Source of the DNA: Streptomyces sp. CBMA156
GTDB taxonomy: Bacteria; Actinomycetota; Actinomycetes; Streptomycetales; Streptomycetaceae
Length of the DNA stretch: 43,090 nucleotides
Direction: 5' to 3'
Assembly (NCBI RefSeq): GCF_014596515.1
Contig: NZ_MSJQ01000120.1
Coordinates: 1-43,090, forward strand
In this document: positions 16,019 through 23,576 of the stretch, piece by piece
How the letters are laid out: every line of letters starts with the position of its first letter
Numbering within the stretch: position 1 is the first letter of the stretch
Notes under the pieces: model-generated
Told to the model about the DNA's origin: nothing
The model's database searches: none
The model's input: only the letters and a program-made list of their open reading frames with translations
Translations under genes and position numbers: made by a program

Positions 16019-16965
16019 GCCTGGGTCTCCTGCTCCTGACCGCCGTGCTCCGCGACGAGCTCGCGGGCCCGGTCCAGGTCGGCGGGGGTCTTGAGGGCGA
16101 GCGTGGCCACACCCTTGAGGTTGCGCTTGAGCAGTCCGGTGAGGGTGCCCGCCGGGGACAGCTCGATCACGGCCGTCGCGCCCAGCCGCCCGAGGGTCTC
16201 CATGCAGAGGTCCCAGCGGACCGGGTTGGAGACCTGCGACACCAGGCGCGCGAGCACCTCGGCACCGGAGTCCACGACCGCGCCGTCCTTGTTGGAGACG
16301 TAGCGGACCTGCGGGTCGGCCGCCGTCAGGGTCGGGGCCAGCCTGGCCAACCGCTCGACACCGGGGGCCATGTGCTCGGTGTGGAAGGCACCGGCCACCT
16401 TGAGGGCGATCAGCTTGGCGCGGGTCGGCGGGTCCGCCTTCAGCGCCTCCAGCTGGGCCAGCGTACCGGCGGCGACGATCTGGCCGCCGCCGTTGTTGTT
16501 GGCCGGGGTCAGGCCGTGTTCGGCCAGCTTCGCCGCGACCTCCTCCGGCTCGCCGCCGAGCACGGCGAGCATGCCGGTCTCGGTGACGGCGGCGGCCTCG
16601 GCCATGGCCCGGCCGCGCTCACGGACGAAGGTCAGCGCGTCGTGGGCGGTGAGCACCCCGGCGCCGGCGGCGGCGGTGATCTCACCGACGCTGTGGCCGG
16701 CCACGGCCCCGACCACCTTGCGGGCGAGGTCCTCGTCCGGGAACAGCTCCCGGGCGGTCATCAGGCCGGCCGCGACCAGCAGCGGCTGGGCGACGGCGGT
16801 GTCCTTGATGTCCTCGGCGGACGCCTCGGTGCCGGCGTGCACCAGGTCGAGACCGGCGACGTCCGACCAGCCGCTCAGGCGGTCGGCGACACCGTCGAGT
16901 TCCAACCAGGGGCTGAGGAAACCGGGGGACTGGGCACCCTGTCCAGGGGCGACGATTACGAGCAC
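16015..16965 (-). CDS. fabD: malonyl-CoA:ACP transacylase
   Basis: The protein has 316 residues. It shows VIVAPGQGAQSPGFL at the N-terminus, the nucleophile Ser92 in AGHSVGEITAA, an Arg in the FVRERGRAM helix and the catalytic His in VAGAFHTEHM. It loads malonyl groups from malonyl-CoA onto AcpP. The start is GTG at 16965 with GAGAGGG 7 bases upstream. It heads the fab operon. The 91-base gap to fasR contains an inverted repeat at 17023-17042. Confidence 0.96.
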   Translation of the reverse strand: MLVIVAPGQGAQSPGFLSPWLELDGVADRLSGWSDVAGLDLVHAGTEASAEDIKDTAVAQPLLVAAGLMTARELFPDEDLARKVVGAVAGHSVGEITAAAGAGVLTAHDALTFVRERGRAMAEAAAVTETGMLAVLGGEPEEVAAKLAEHGLTPANNNGGGQIVAAGTLAQLEALKADPPTRAKLIALKVAGAFHTEHMAPGVERLARLAPTLTAADPQVRYVSNKDGAVVDSGAEVLARLVSQVSNPVRWDLCMETLGRLGATAVIELSPAGTLTGLLKRNLKGVATLALKTPADLDRARELVAEHGGQEQETQA

Positions 16966-17022
16966 GGTTCAACCCTCTCTCGCCAGGCACCCAGGGGCGG
17001 GTAGGCGACGGTAACGAAGAAA

Positions 17023-17042
17023 ACCATCCGGGATTGTATGGT
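17023..17042. promoter_or_regulatory. inverted repeat in the fabD promoter region, candidate FasR site
   Basis: ACCAT (17023-17027) and ATGGT (17038-17042) are inverted with a 10-bp spacer, in an A-rich island between fasR and fabD. FasR is known to activate this promoter in S. coelicolor; assigning this particular repeat to it is my inference. Confidence 0.45.
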
Positions 17043-17056
17043 CCCTACACTCCGGC

Positions 17057-18367
17057 TCAGCCGGGCTCGCTGTCGGCGTCCAGCCGGCCGAGGGCCAGGG
17101 CGATCCGCAGAGTGAACGCAGAACGTACATCGGAGGGGGCGTACCCCGTCACATCAGTCACACGTCGTAGCCGGTAGCGCACCGTGTTGGGATGGACGAA
17201 GAGCATCCTGGCCGCTCCCTCCAGCGAGGATGCCTGCTCCAGGTAGACGCTCAGCGTCTCCAGCAGGGCGGAGCCGGCCTCGTCCAGCGGTGTGTAGATC
17301 TCCTCCACCAGCTGACGGCGCGCGGCCTGGTCACCGGCCAGCGCCCGCTCCGGCAGCAGATCGTCGGCCAGCACCGGGCGGGGGGCGTCCGGCCAGGCGG
17401 CGCAGGCCCGCAGGCCGGCCGCGGCGGCGTGCGCCGAGCGGGTCGCGGAGAGCAGGTCGGGCACCGTCGGGCCGACCACCACGGGGCCCGGCGCGAACTG
17501 GCCGATCAGCGCCCGGGCCGCCTGCACCGGCTCCTTCTCGCCGCCGACCACGACCACCAGGCGCTTGCCCAGCACCCCGGTCAGCACGTGCAGCTTGGCG
17601 TACCTGGCGGCCCGGCGGATCGCCTCGACCACCAGCTCGCTGTCGCCGTCCGGCGCGCTGCCCATCACCACCCGGATCTGGCTGGGCTGGCCCCAGCCGA
17701 GCGCCGCGGCGCGCGAGAGCACGCCCTCGTCGGCGTCGCCGGACAGCAGCGAGTTGACCACCAGCGCCTCCAGCCGGGCGTCCCAGGCGCCGCGTGCCTC
17801 GGCCGCCTGGGCGTACACCTGGGCGGTCGCGAAGGCGATCTCCCGGGCGTAGACCAGCACCGACTCGCGCATGTCCGCCTCGTCGCCGGGGGCGGCCACC
17901 TCCTCGATGGCCTCCTCCATCACCTCGATCGTGGTGCGGATCAGCTCGACGGTCTGGCGCAGGGTGATCGCCCTGGTCAGCTCGCGCGGGGCGGTGCCGA
18001 AGACGTCGGTGGAGATCGCCTTCGCGGCCTCGGGGTGGCGGTACCACTCGGTGAAGGCGGCGATGCCGGCCTGGGCGACCAGGCCGATCCAGGACCGGTG
18101 CTCTGGCGGCATCCGCCGGTACCAGCCGAGCTGGTCGTCCATCCGCGAGATCGCGGCGGTGGCCAGCTTGCCCGAGGACTTCTCCAGCCGCTTGAGCGTC
18201 GCGGCCCGGCGCTCGGCGCGCTCGGCGACGTTTCTGCGCTCCTGCGCGGTCAGGCGGGGCGCCGCGCGGCCGGGGCGGTCGCGGCCCGACCGGGAGGCCG
18301 GGCTCTTCCCGGCGGCTGCGGGGCTGGGACTGGGGTCGCTCTTGGAGTTCGCGGAAGCGGCTGGCAC
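17057..18367 (-). CDS. fasR: PucR-type transcriptional activator of fatty acid synthesis
   Basis: The protein has 436 residues from the GTG at 18367. The first ~35 residues are a Ser/Pro/Arg-rich unstructured tail. The C-terminus (about 370-425) is a PucR/HTH_30 helix-turn-helix: LEGAARMLFVHPNTVRYRLRRVTDVTG. The central part resembles the GGDEF-like regulatory domain of CdaR/PucR proteins. Its position directly upstream of fabD-fabH-acpP-fabF is that of FasR, which activates this operon in Streptomyces coelicolor. The product should bind the 91-base fasR-fabD gap. The operon may read through from fasR, but the A-rich gap suggests a separate fabD promoter. Confidence 0.9.
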   Translation of the reverse strand: MPAASANSKSDPSPSPAAAGKSPASRSGRDRPGRAAPRLTAQERRNVAERAERRAATLKRLEKSSGKLATAAISRMDDQLGWYRRMPPEHRSWIGLVAQAGIAAFTEWYRHPEAAKAISTDVFGTAPRELTRAITLRQTVELIRTTIEVMEEAIEEVAAPGDEADMRESVLVYAREIAFATAQVYAQAAEARGAWDARLEALVVNSLLSGDADEGVLSRAAALGWGQPSQIRVVMGSAPDGDSELVVEAIRRAARYAKLHVLTGVLGKRLVVVVGGEKEPVQAARALIGQFAPGPVVVGPTVPDLLSATRSAHAAAAGLRACAAWPDAPRPVLADDLLPERALAGDQAARRQLVEEIYTPLDEAGSALLETLSVYLEQASSLEGAARMLFVHPNTVRYRLRRVTDVTGYAPSDVRSAFTLRIALALGRLDADSEPG

Positions 18368-18458
18368 AAGGACAAGACTGCCTCACGCGAGTGACTGCTC
18401 GCGCACACCCCCCGGCGGAGCGGCGCGGTGGCAAGGATCACACCCGGGGCCCACCCAC

Positions 18459-18464
18459 TACGGT
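18459..18464 (+). promoter_or_regulatory. -10 element of a leaderless promoter (pirin gene)
   Basis: TACGGT ends 6 bases before the GTG at 18471, which has no ribosome-binding site of the usual spacing. Confidence 0.5.
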
Positions 18465-18470
18465 GGGGGC

Positions 18471-19247
18471 GTGACCGAAGCCGCCGACCGCCCCCGTGCC
18501 GACCTGCGCCGCACCGCCGAGCGCTACCGCTCCGCCCCGGCCGAGGGCATCGAGACCCGGCACGCGTTCTCCTTCGCGGGCCACTACGACCCGAAGAACA
18601 CCCACTTCGGCGCGCTGCTCGCGTGCAACGAGGAACTCCTCGCCCCCGGGGCCGGGTTCGACGAGCACAAGCACCGGGACACCGAGATCCTCACCTGGGT
18701 GCTGGAGGGCGCGCTGGCCCACCGGGACTCCCACGGCCACGGCGGGGTGGTCCGCCCCGGGACGGTCCAGTACCTGAGCGCCGGTTCCGGCGTCACCCAC
18801 ACCGAACGCAACGTCGGCGGCGCCACCGGGCCGGTGCGCTTCGTCCAGATGTGGCTCCAGCCTGACGAGTTCGACGCACCCCCCGCCTACGGCCTGCGCA
18901 AGGTGGAACCGGCGGACGGCGGGTTGACGCTGCTCGCCTCCGGGCTGGAGCGCGACGCAGGGACGGACGCCCTGCGGCTGCGCCGGGGCGACGCCGCGCT
19001 GTGGCTGGCCGCCGCGGGGCCGTGGCAGCCGCTGCCGCAGCTGCCCGTGGCGCCCTGGCGGTACGCGCACCTGACGGCCGGCTCACTGGGCTACCGGACG
19101 ATCCCGGGGCCCAAGGGCGGCGGCCGCTCGATGGCCCCGGGCGACAGCGTGCGGATCACCGGGGAGGCCTTCGCCGACCCCACCGCGGGCGAGGCCGGCG
19201 CCGAACTCCTGCTCTGGGAGATGCACTCGCCGGTCTCGTACGGCTAG
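18471..19247 (+). CDS. pirin family protein
   Basis: The protein has 258 residues from the GTG at 18471, probably translated from a leaderless mRNA. The N-terminal cupin carries the metal-binding motif HKHRDTEILTWVLEGALAHRD and the downstream HTERN; together these give the His and Glu ligands of pirins. FVQMWLQPDE follows. Bacterial pirins are iron-binding cupins; some act as quercetin dioxygenases, others modulate pyruvate dehydrogenase or redox regulation. The role here is not defined. It is transcribed divergently from fasR with a 103-base gap and converges on the serine hydrolase at 19261-20091 (13-base gap). Confidence 0.9.
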   Translation: MTEAADRPRADLRRTAERYRSAPAEGIETRHAFSFAGHYDPKNTHFGALLACNEELLAPGAGFDEHKHRDTEILTWVLEGALAHRDSHGHGGVVRPGTVQYLSAGSGVTHTERNVGGATGPVRFVQMWLQPDEFDAPPAYGLRKVEPADGGLTLLASGLERDAGTDALRLRRGDAALWLAAAGPWQPLPQLPVAPWRYAHLTAGSLGYRTIPGPKGGGRSMAPGDSVRITGEAFADPTAGEAGAELLLWEMHSPVSYG

Positions 19248-19260
19248 CCGTACGGTCCGG

Positions 19261-20091
19261 TCAGCCGCGCAGCTCGGCGAGCACCGCGTCCGAGAAGGCC
19301 GGCCAGGCCTCGATCGCCCACGGCCCGAAGTCCCGGTCGGTGAGCACGACGCAGGCCGCGCCGGCCTGCGGGTCGACCCACAGGAAGGTGCCGGACTGGC
19401 CGAAGTGCCCGAAGGTCCCCGGGGAGTTGGCGGTGCCGGTCCAGTGCGGGCTCTTGCCGTCGCGGATCTCGAAGCCGAGGCCCCAGTCGTTCGGGCGGTG
19501 GTGGCCGTAGCCGGGCAGCACGCCGCCGGTGCCGGGGAAGGCGACCTCGCGAGTGGCCTGCCGGACGGTGGACGGGTCCAGCAGCCTGGGCGCCTGCAAC
19601 TCGGCGGCGAACCGGGTGAGGTCGGCGACGGTGGACAGGCCGCCCGCGCCGGCCGGGGACTTGTGCGCGGTGTTGAGCAGGGTGTCGGTCATGCCCAGCG
19701 GCTCGAAGACCGCCTCGGCGGTGTAGCGGGAGAACTCGATCCCGGCGGCCTCGGACAGCGCCCGCGCCAGCGCGTCGAAGCCCGCGTTGGAGTACAGCCG
19801 GCGTTTGCCGGGCTCGGCGAACACCCGGTCCTCGTCGAAGCCCAGGCCCGAGGTGTGCGCGAGCAGGTGGCGCACGGTCGCTCCGGACGGCCCGGCCGGG
19901 TCGTCCAGCTCGAACACGCCCTCCTCGACGGCGACCAGCGCCGCGTAGGAGGTGAGCGGCTTGGTCACCGAGGCCAGCGGGAACAGGTGCTGCTGCGGCC
20001 CGTGCGTGCCCAGCACCGCGCCGTCCGCCCGGACCACCGCCGCCGCGGCGTGGGGCACCGGCCAGTTCTCGATCATCCGCAGGCTCTCCAT
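19261..20091 (-). CDS. serine hydrolase of the beta-lactamase / penicillin-binding (class C) family
   Basis: The protein has 276 residues. The three family motifs are in order: SxxK as SVTK, YxN as YSN in RRLYSNAGFD, and HFGQSG near the C-terminus in place of KTG. There is no signal peptide from the ATG at 20091, so the enzyme appears cytoplasmic, as for esterase-like members of this family. A -10-like TACAGT (minus strand, 20105-20100) ends 8 bases before the ATG, pointing to a leaderless message; the longer frame to 20175 is therefore rejected. The substrate is unknown (esterase, D-aminopeptidase or amide hydrolase). Confidence 0.88.
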   Translation of the reverse strand: MESLRMIENWPVPHAAAAVVRADGAVLGTHGPQQHLFPLASVTKPLTSYAALVAVEEGVFELDDPAGPSGATVRHLLAHTSGLGFDEDRVFAEPGKRRLYSNAGFDALARALSEAAGIEFSRYTAEAVFEPLGMTDTLLNTAHKSPAGAGGLSTVADLTRFAAELQAPRLLDPSTVRQATREVAFPGTGGVLPGYGHHRPNDWGLGFEIRDGKSPHWTGTANSPGTFGHFGQSGTFLWVDPQAGAACVVLTDRDFGPWAIEAWPAFSDAVLAELRG

Positions 20092-20160
20092 GGGGTCCGA
20101 CTGTAGTCGCCGGGAAATGCCCCCGGGGAAGGTGGTGGTGGAGGCACCCGGATGACGGGC

Positions 20161-20191
20161 TTGCTTGGAGTGCACTCAAACTAGGTAGCGT
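20161..20191 (+). promoter_or_regulatory. MerR-type promoter and operator
   Basis: TTGCTT (20161-20166) and TAGCGT (20186-20191) are separated by 19 bp, the long spacer typical of MerR-controlled promoters, with the palindrome GAGTGCACTC (20168-20177) centred in the spacer. The MerR gene starts 100 bases further on. Confidence 0.72.
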
Positions 20192-20201
20192 CGTCCGTGT
20201 C

Positions 20202-20281
20202 GCCGAGGACAGGGCGCCGGAGACGAGGCCGCCGAGCACAGGGCGGCCGAGGACAGGGGCACCGAGCCGCCGAGGACAGGG
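20202..20281 (+). repeat. four degenerate 13-bp repeats in the merR leader
   Basis: GCCGAGGACAGGG occurs at 20202, 20246 and 20269 exactly and at 20231 with one change (GCCGAGCACAGGG). Spacing is 29, 15 and 23 bases. It fills most of the 5' leader. Confidence 0.65.
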
Positions 20282-20291
20282 GAAACGAGCG

Positions 20292-20807
20292 ATGACCGCA
20301 CCCGCACGCATCGAGACGGACCTGCGCAGCTGCTCCGAGGTGTTCAGCCGCCCGACCGGCGACCCGGACCGGACGCCGAGGCACACCATCAGCGAGGTCG
20401 CCGCGGCGAGCGGGCTGACCGCCCACACCCTGCGCTGGTACGAGCGGATCGGCCTGCTGGACCCGGTCGGCCGGGCGTCGGGCGGACAGCGCCGCTACCG
20501 CGACGCCGATCTGCACCGGCTGGCCTTCCTGGGCCGGCTGCGGCTGACCGGCATGCCGGTGGCGGACATGCTCAGGTACGTGGACATGGCCCGGCAGGGC
20601 GAGCAGACGTACCCGGCGCGCCAGCGGCTCCTGGAGGCCCAGCGCGAGGAGGTCCGGCAGCGGATCGTCGACCTCCAGGCCACCCTCGCCGTCCTCGACT
20701 ACAAGATCGACCTGTACGCCGGGAAGGCCGCCGGCATCGCCGGCACCCCGGCCGGACAGCAGGACCACCCCGTGGACAACCGTGTAGAGGAAGAGCAGAG
20801 CGCATGA
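20292..20807 (+). CDS. MerR-family transcriptional regulator
   Basis: The protein has 171 residues; the ATG at 20292 follows GGGGAAACGAG. The N-terminal winged helix is at about 36-75 (TISEVAAASGLTAHTLRWYERIGLLDPVGRASGGQRRY), then the effector-linked helix with a dimer coiled coil RQRLLEAQREEVRQRIVDLQATLAVLDYKIDLY. The first 35 residues are an extension before the HTH. There are no cysteines in the metal-binding pattern, so it is probably an aldehyde- or stress-type MerR regulator. It overlaps the aldo/keto reductase gene by 4 bases (ATGA) and has a 19-bp-spacer promoter in front. Confidence 0.9.
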   Translation: MTAPARIETDLRSCSEVFSRPTGDPDRTPRHTISEVAAASGLTAHTLRWYERIGLLDPVGRASGGQRRYRDADLHRLAFLGRLRLTGMPVADMLRYVDMARQGEQTYPARQRLLEAQREEVRQRIVDLQATLAVLDYKIDLYAGKAAGIAGTPAGQQDHPVDNRVEEEQSA

Positions 20808-21817
20808 CTCAGACCGTCCTTCCCACCGTCGAACTCGGCACCGGCGGCCCGCTCGTGGGCACCCAGGGCCTCGGCTGCATGGGCATGAGCGAGTTCTACG
20901 GCCCCACCGACTCCGGCGAGGCACTCGCCACCCTGGACGCCGCCCTGGAGGCCGGCGTCACCCTCTTCGACACCGCCGACATGTACGGCTCCGGCCACAA
21001 CGAGGAGCTGATCGGCCCGTTCGTCCGGGCCCACCGGGACGAGGTGGTGCTGGCCACCAAGTTCGCCATCATGCGCTCGGCGGAGGACGAGTCCGTCCGC
21101 GGCATCAGCAACGACCCGGCGTACATCCGGACCGCGGTGGACGCCTCGCTGCGCCGCCTCGGCGTGGACGTGATCGACCTGTACTACATGCACCGCCGCG
21201 ACCCGGCCGTGCCGCTGGCCGACTCGGTCGGCGCCATGGCCGAGCTGGTCGAGGCGGGCAAGGTGCGCCACCTCGGCCTGTCCGAGGTGACCGGGGCGGA
21301 GCTGCGCGAGGCGCACGCCGTCCACCCGATCGCCGCGCTCCAGTCCGAGTGGTCGGTGTTCGCCCGCGACGTCGAGCGCACGGCGGTGCCGGCCGCGGCG
21401 GAGCTGGGCGTCGCCTTCGTGCCGTACTCGCCGCTCGGCCGGGGCTTCCTGACCGGCGCCTTCCAGGACGCCAAGGAGCTCTCGGCGGACGACTACCGCC
21501 GCAACCACCCGCGCTACAGCGGCGACAACGCGGCTTTCAACGGCGAACTGCTCGCCCCGCTGCGGGAGATCGCGTCGGCCCGCGGCGTGACGCTCGCCCA
21601 GGTCGCCCTGGCCTGGGTGCACGGGCAGGCCGAGGTGCACGGGCTGGCCGTCGTGCCGATCCCGGGCACCCGCAAGCGCAGCAGGCTCGCCGAGAACGCC
21701 GCGGCGGCGACGCTGCGGCTGACCGCCGAGGAGCTGGCGCTGCTGGAGCCGGTGGCCGGCCGGGTCGCGGGGAACCGTTACGCGGACATGAGCTCCACCT
21801 CGGCGGCGCGCGAGTAG
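20804..21817 (+). CDS. aldo/keto reductase
   Basis: The protein has 337 residues. Visible AKR features: LGTGGPLVGTQGLGCMGMSEFYG; catalytic Asp/Tyr in FDTADMYGSGHNEELIG; Lys in VVLATKF; His in DLYYMHRRDP. The (beta/alpha)8 fold is completed by FVPYSPLGRGFLTG and PIPGTRKRSRLAENAAA. By family it reduces aldehydes and ketones with NADPH. Its start codon overlaps the merR stop, and the regulator is probably its own activator in response to a carbonyl or xenobiotic stress. The operon converges on the gene at 21872. Confidence 0.93.
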   Translation: MTQTVLPTVELGTGGPLVGTQGLGCMGMSEFYGPTDSGEALATLDAALEAGVTLFDTADMYGSGHNEELIGPFVRAHRDEVVLATKFAIMRSAEDESVRGISNDPAYIRTAVDASLRRLGVDVIDLYYMHRRDPAVPLADSVGAMAELVEAGKVRHLGLSEVTGAELREAHAVHPIAALQSEWSVFARDVERTAVPAAAELGVAFVPYSPLGRGFLTGAFQDAKELSADDYRRNHPRYSGDNAAFNGELLAPLREIASARGVTLAQVALAWVHGQAEVHGLAVVPIPGTRKRSRLAENAAAATLRLTAEELALLEPVAGRVAGNRYADMSSTSAARE

Positions 21818-21824
21818 CGGGCAC

Positions 21825-21866
21825 CGACGGCCCGGGGAGAGCGGGTGAGCCCTCTCCGGGCCGTCG
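21825..21866. terminator. bidirectional terminator
   Basis: CGACGGCCC...GGAGAG pairs with CTCTCC...GGGCCGTCG with a two-base bulge and a 10-base loop, between two converging genes. Confidence 0.72.
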
Positions 21867-21871
21867 CGGGC

Positions 21872-22450
21872 TCAGACCGTACGGCCCAGCCAGGCGGCCA
21901 GCTCGGTCTGGACGTCGGCGCCTTCGGGGACCGGCCGGGCGTCGCCGAACGGGGCGCCGGGCGGGCGCTGTCCGGCCGGCATCACGGACCGGGCGACGGC
22001 CAGCGCGGCCCGCGCCAGGTCGTCGTCCAGGGCGAAGCCGTTGCCAAGGGCGGTGGCGATGTCCCAGGAGTGGGTCACCACCTCCATCAGGTAGCCGCCG
22101 ACCGCCGCCGCGCCGGGCACCTCGCCCCAGGGGGCGACGGCCGGGCGGCCGAGCCTGGCGTCGTCCGCCCAGGCGGCGGTCACCCGGGTGCGGGCCCGGC
22201 CCAGCGCGGCCGGCCAGCCCTCGTCGGACGGGTCCTCGACGCCGGCCAGGACGTCCTGGGCGCGGCCGCCCTCACCCATGTACGCGAACCGGTGGATGCC
22301 GCCGACCACGTGGTTCAGCAGCTGACGCAGCGTGAACTCGGTGCACGGGGTGGGCCGGCCGAGGTCGGCCGGGGTGATCGTGGCGAACAGCTTCTCCAAC
22401 TGGTCGAGGGCGGTCAGGTACTGCGGGCGGGCATCCTGGACGGCGGACAT
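21872..22450 (-). CDS. TIGR03086 family DinB/maleylpyruvate-isomerase-like protein
   Basis: The protein has 192 residues. FATITPADLGRPTPCTEFTLRQLLNHVVGGIHRFAY and VVTHSWDIATALG carry the His ligands of the DinB-like four-helix bundle used by mycothiol-dependent enzymes (MDMPI N-terminal family). By family it binds a divalent metal; the best guess is a mycothiol S-transferase or a detoxification enzyme. It is transcribed divergently from a YafY-type regulator whose operator lies between the two starts. The ATG is at 22450. Confidence 0.85.
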   Translation of the reverse strand: MSAVQDARPQYLTALDQLEKLFATITPADLGRPTPCTEFTLRQLLNHVVGGIHRFAYMGEGGRAQDVLAGVEDPSDEGWPAALGRARTRVTAAWADDARLGRPAVAPWGEVPGAAAVGGYLMEVVTHSWDIATALGNGFALDDDLARAALAVARSVMPAGQRPPGAPFGDARPVPEGADVQTELAAWLGRTV

Positions 22451-22512
22451 CTGCGCTCAACTCCTTTGTGGCGGACGGCTTTTCCGGCTCGGAGCGCAAT
22501 CTTCCGGTAAAA

Positions 22513-22531
22513 CCTGACAACCGCCGTCAGG
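22513..22531. promoter_or_regulatory. inverted repeat CCTGAC-N7-GTCAGG, YafY-type operator
   Basis: Perfect 6-bp arms (22513-22518 and 22526-22531) lie between divergent genes, centred 30 bases before the regulator start. This spacing and core fit operators of YafY/WYL regulators. Confidence 0.65.
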
Positions 22532-22551
22532 ATTACTGGGATTCTTGGACC

Positions 22552-23538
22552 ATGAAGGCCGACCGCCTGCTCTCGATCCTGCTGCTGCTCCAGACCCGCG
22601 GCCGGGTGCCCGCCACCGAACTCGCCCAGCGGCTGGAGGTGTCCGTCCGCACCGTCTACCGCGACGTGGAGGCGCTCTCCACCGCCGGGGTGCCGGTGTT
22701 CACCGAGCGCGGCCGGCACGGCGGCATCAGCCTGCTGCCGGGCTACCGCACCGACGTGACCGGGCTGACGGCGGACGAGGCCAGGGCGCTGTTCGTGCTC
22801 TCCGCCCAGGGCGCGCACAGCGACCTCGGGCTGGACGGCGCGCTCGGTTCGGCGCTGCGCAAGGTGATGGCGGCGCTGCCGGCCCCGCACCGCCCGGCGG
22901 CCGAGCGGATCAGCGAGCGGATCCTGGTCGACCCGGCCCGCTGGATGCAGGCCCCGGCCGGCCCGGCCGCCGGCCCCGACCTCGGAGAGCTCCAGTACGC
23001 CGTCTTCGCCGACCGGCGGCTGCGGCTGCGCTACCGGCACGGAGGCGCGCCCGCGCCGGTGGACTACACCGTCGACCCGTACGGGCTGGTGAGCAAGGCC
23101 GCGGTCTGGTACCTGGTGGCCGACCTGCACGGCGAGCCGCGGCTGTTCAGGGCCGACCGGGTGCTGGTCGCCGAGACCGCGGAGGAGCCGGTGCGGCGCC
23201 GGACCGGGATCGGACTCGGCGACGTCTGGGCGGTGCTGCGCGAGCAGGTGGAGCGGCTGCCTGTGGACCTGCCGGTGCGGGCGCGGGTGCGGCGCGCCAG
23301 GCTGGACATGTTCCTGCGCATCCACGGCGGCCGGGTCAACGCCCCGCTGCCGGAGGTGGGTGCCGGGCCGGCCGAGGAGTGGGTCGAGGTGGCGATGGCG
23401 TTCCCGGCGCCGGCGGCCGTCCGCGCGTTGCTGACCTTCGGCGCGGACGTCGAGGTACTGGCCCCGCCGGCCGCCCGGCGCGAGCTGGCCAGGGCGGCGG
23501 CGGACGCCCTGCGGCTGTACCAGGACGAGTTCTCCTAG
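22552..23538 (+). CDS. YafY-type transcriptional regulator (HTH_11 + WYL domain)
   Basis: The protein has 328 residues from the ATG at 22552. The N-terminal HTH (about 1-55) is KADRLLSILLLLQTRGRVPATELAQRLEVSVRTVYRDVEAL, then GRHGGISLLPGYRT. The WYL ligand-binding domain starts near residue 165: LRLRYRHGGAPAPVDYTVDPYGLVSKAAVWYLVADLHGEPRLFRADRV. It is read divergently from the DinB-like gene, sharing the CCTGAC-N7-GTCAGG site. It probably represses both. The longer frame from 22468 runs through the divergent promoter and is rejected. Confidence 0.92.
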   Translation: MKADRLLSILLLLQTRGRVPATELAQRLEVSVRTVYRDVEALSTAGVPVFTERGRHGGISLLPGYRTDVTGLTADEARALFVLSAQGAHSDLGLDGALGSALRKVMAALPAPHRPAAERISERILVDPARWMQAPAGPAAGPDLGELQYAVFADRRLRLRYRHGGAPAPVDYTVDPYGLVSKAAVWYLVADLHGEPRLFRADRVLVAETAEEPVRRRTGIGLGDVWAVLREQVERLPVDLPVRARVRRARLDMFLRIHGGRVNAPLPEVGAGPAEEWVEVAMAFPAPAAVRALLTFGADVEVLAPPAARRELARAAADALRLYQDEFS

Positions 23539-23544
23539 GGCGCT

Positions 23545-23564
23545 CGCAGGGGAACCGCCCTGCG
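23545..23564. terminator. convergent terminator
   Basis: CGCAGGG (23545-23551) and CCCTGCG (23558-23564) with a 6-base loop between the regulator and the DUF1023 gene. Confidence 0.6.
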
Positions 23565-23576
23565 GCGCGCGGGACT

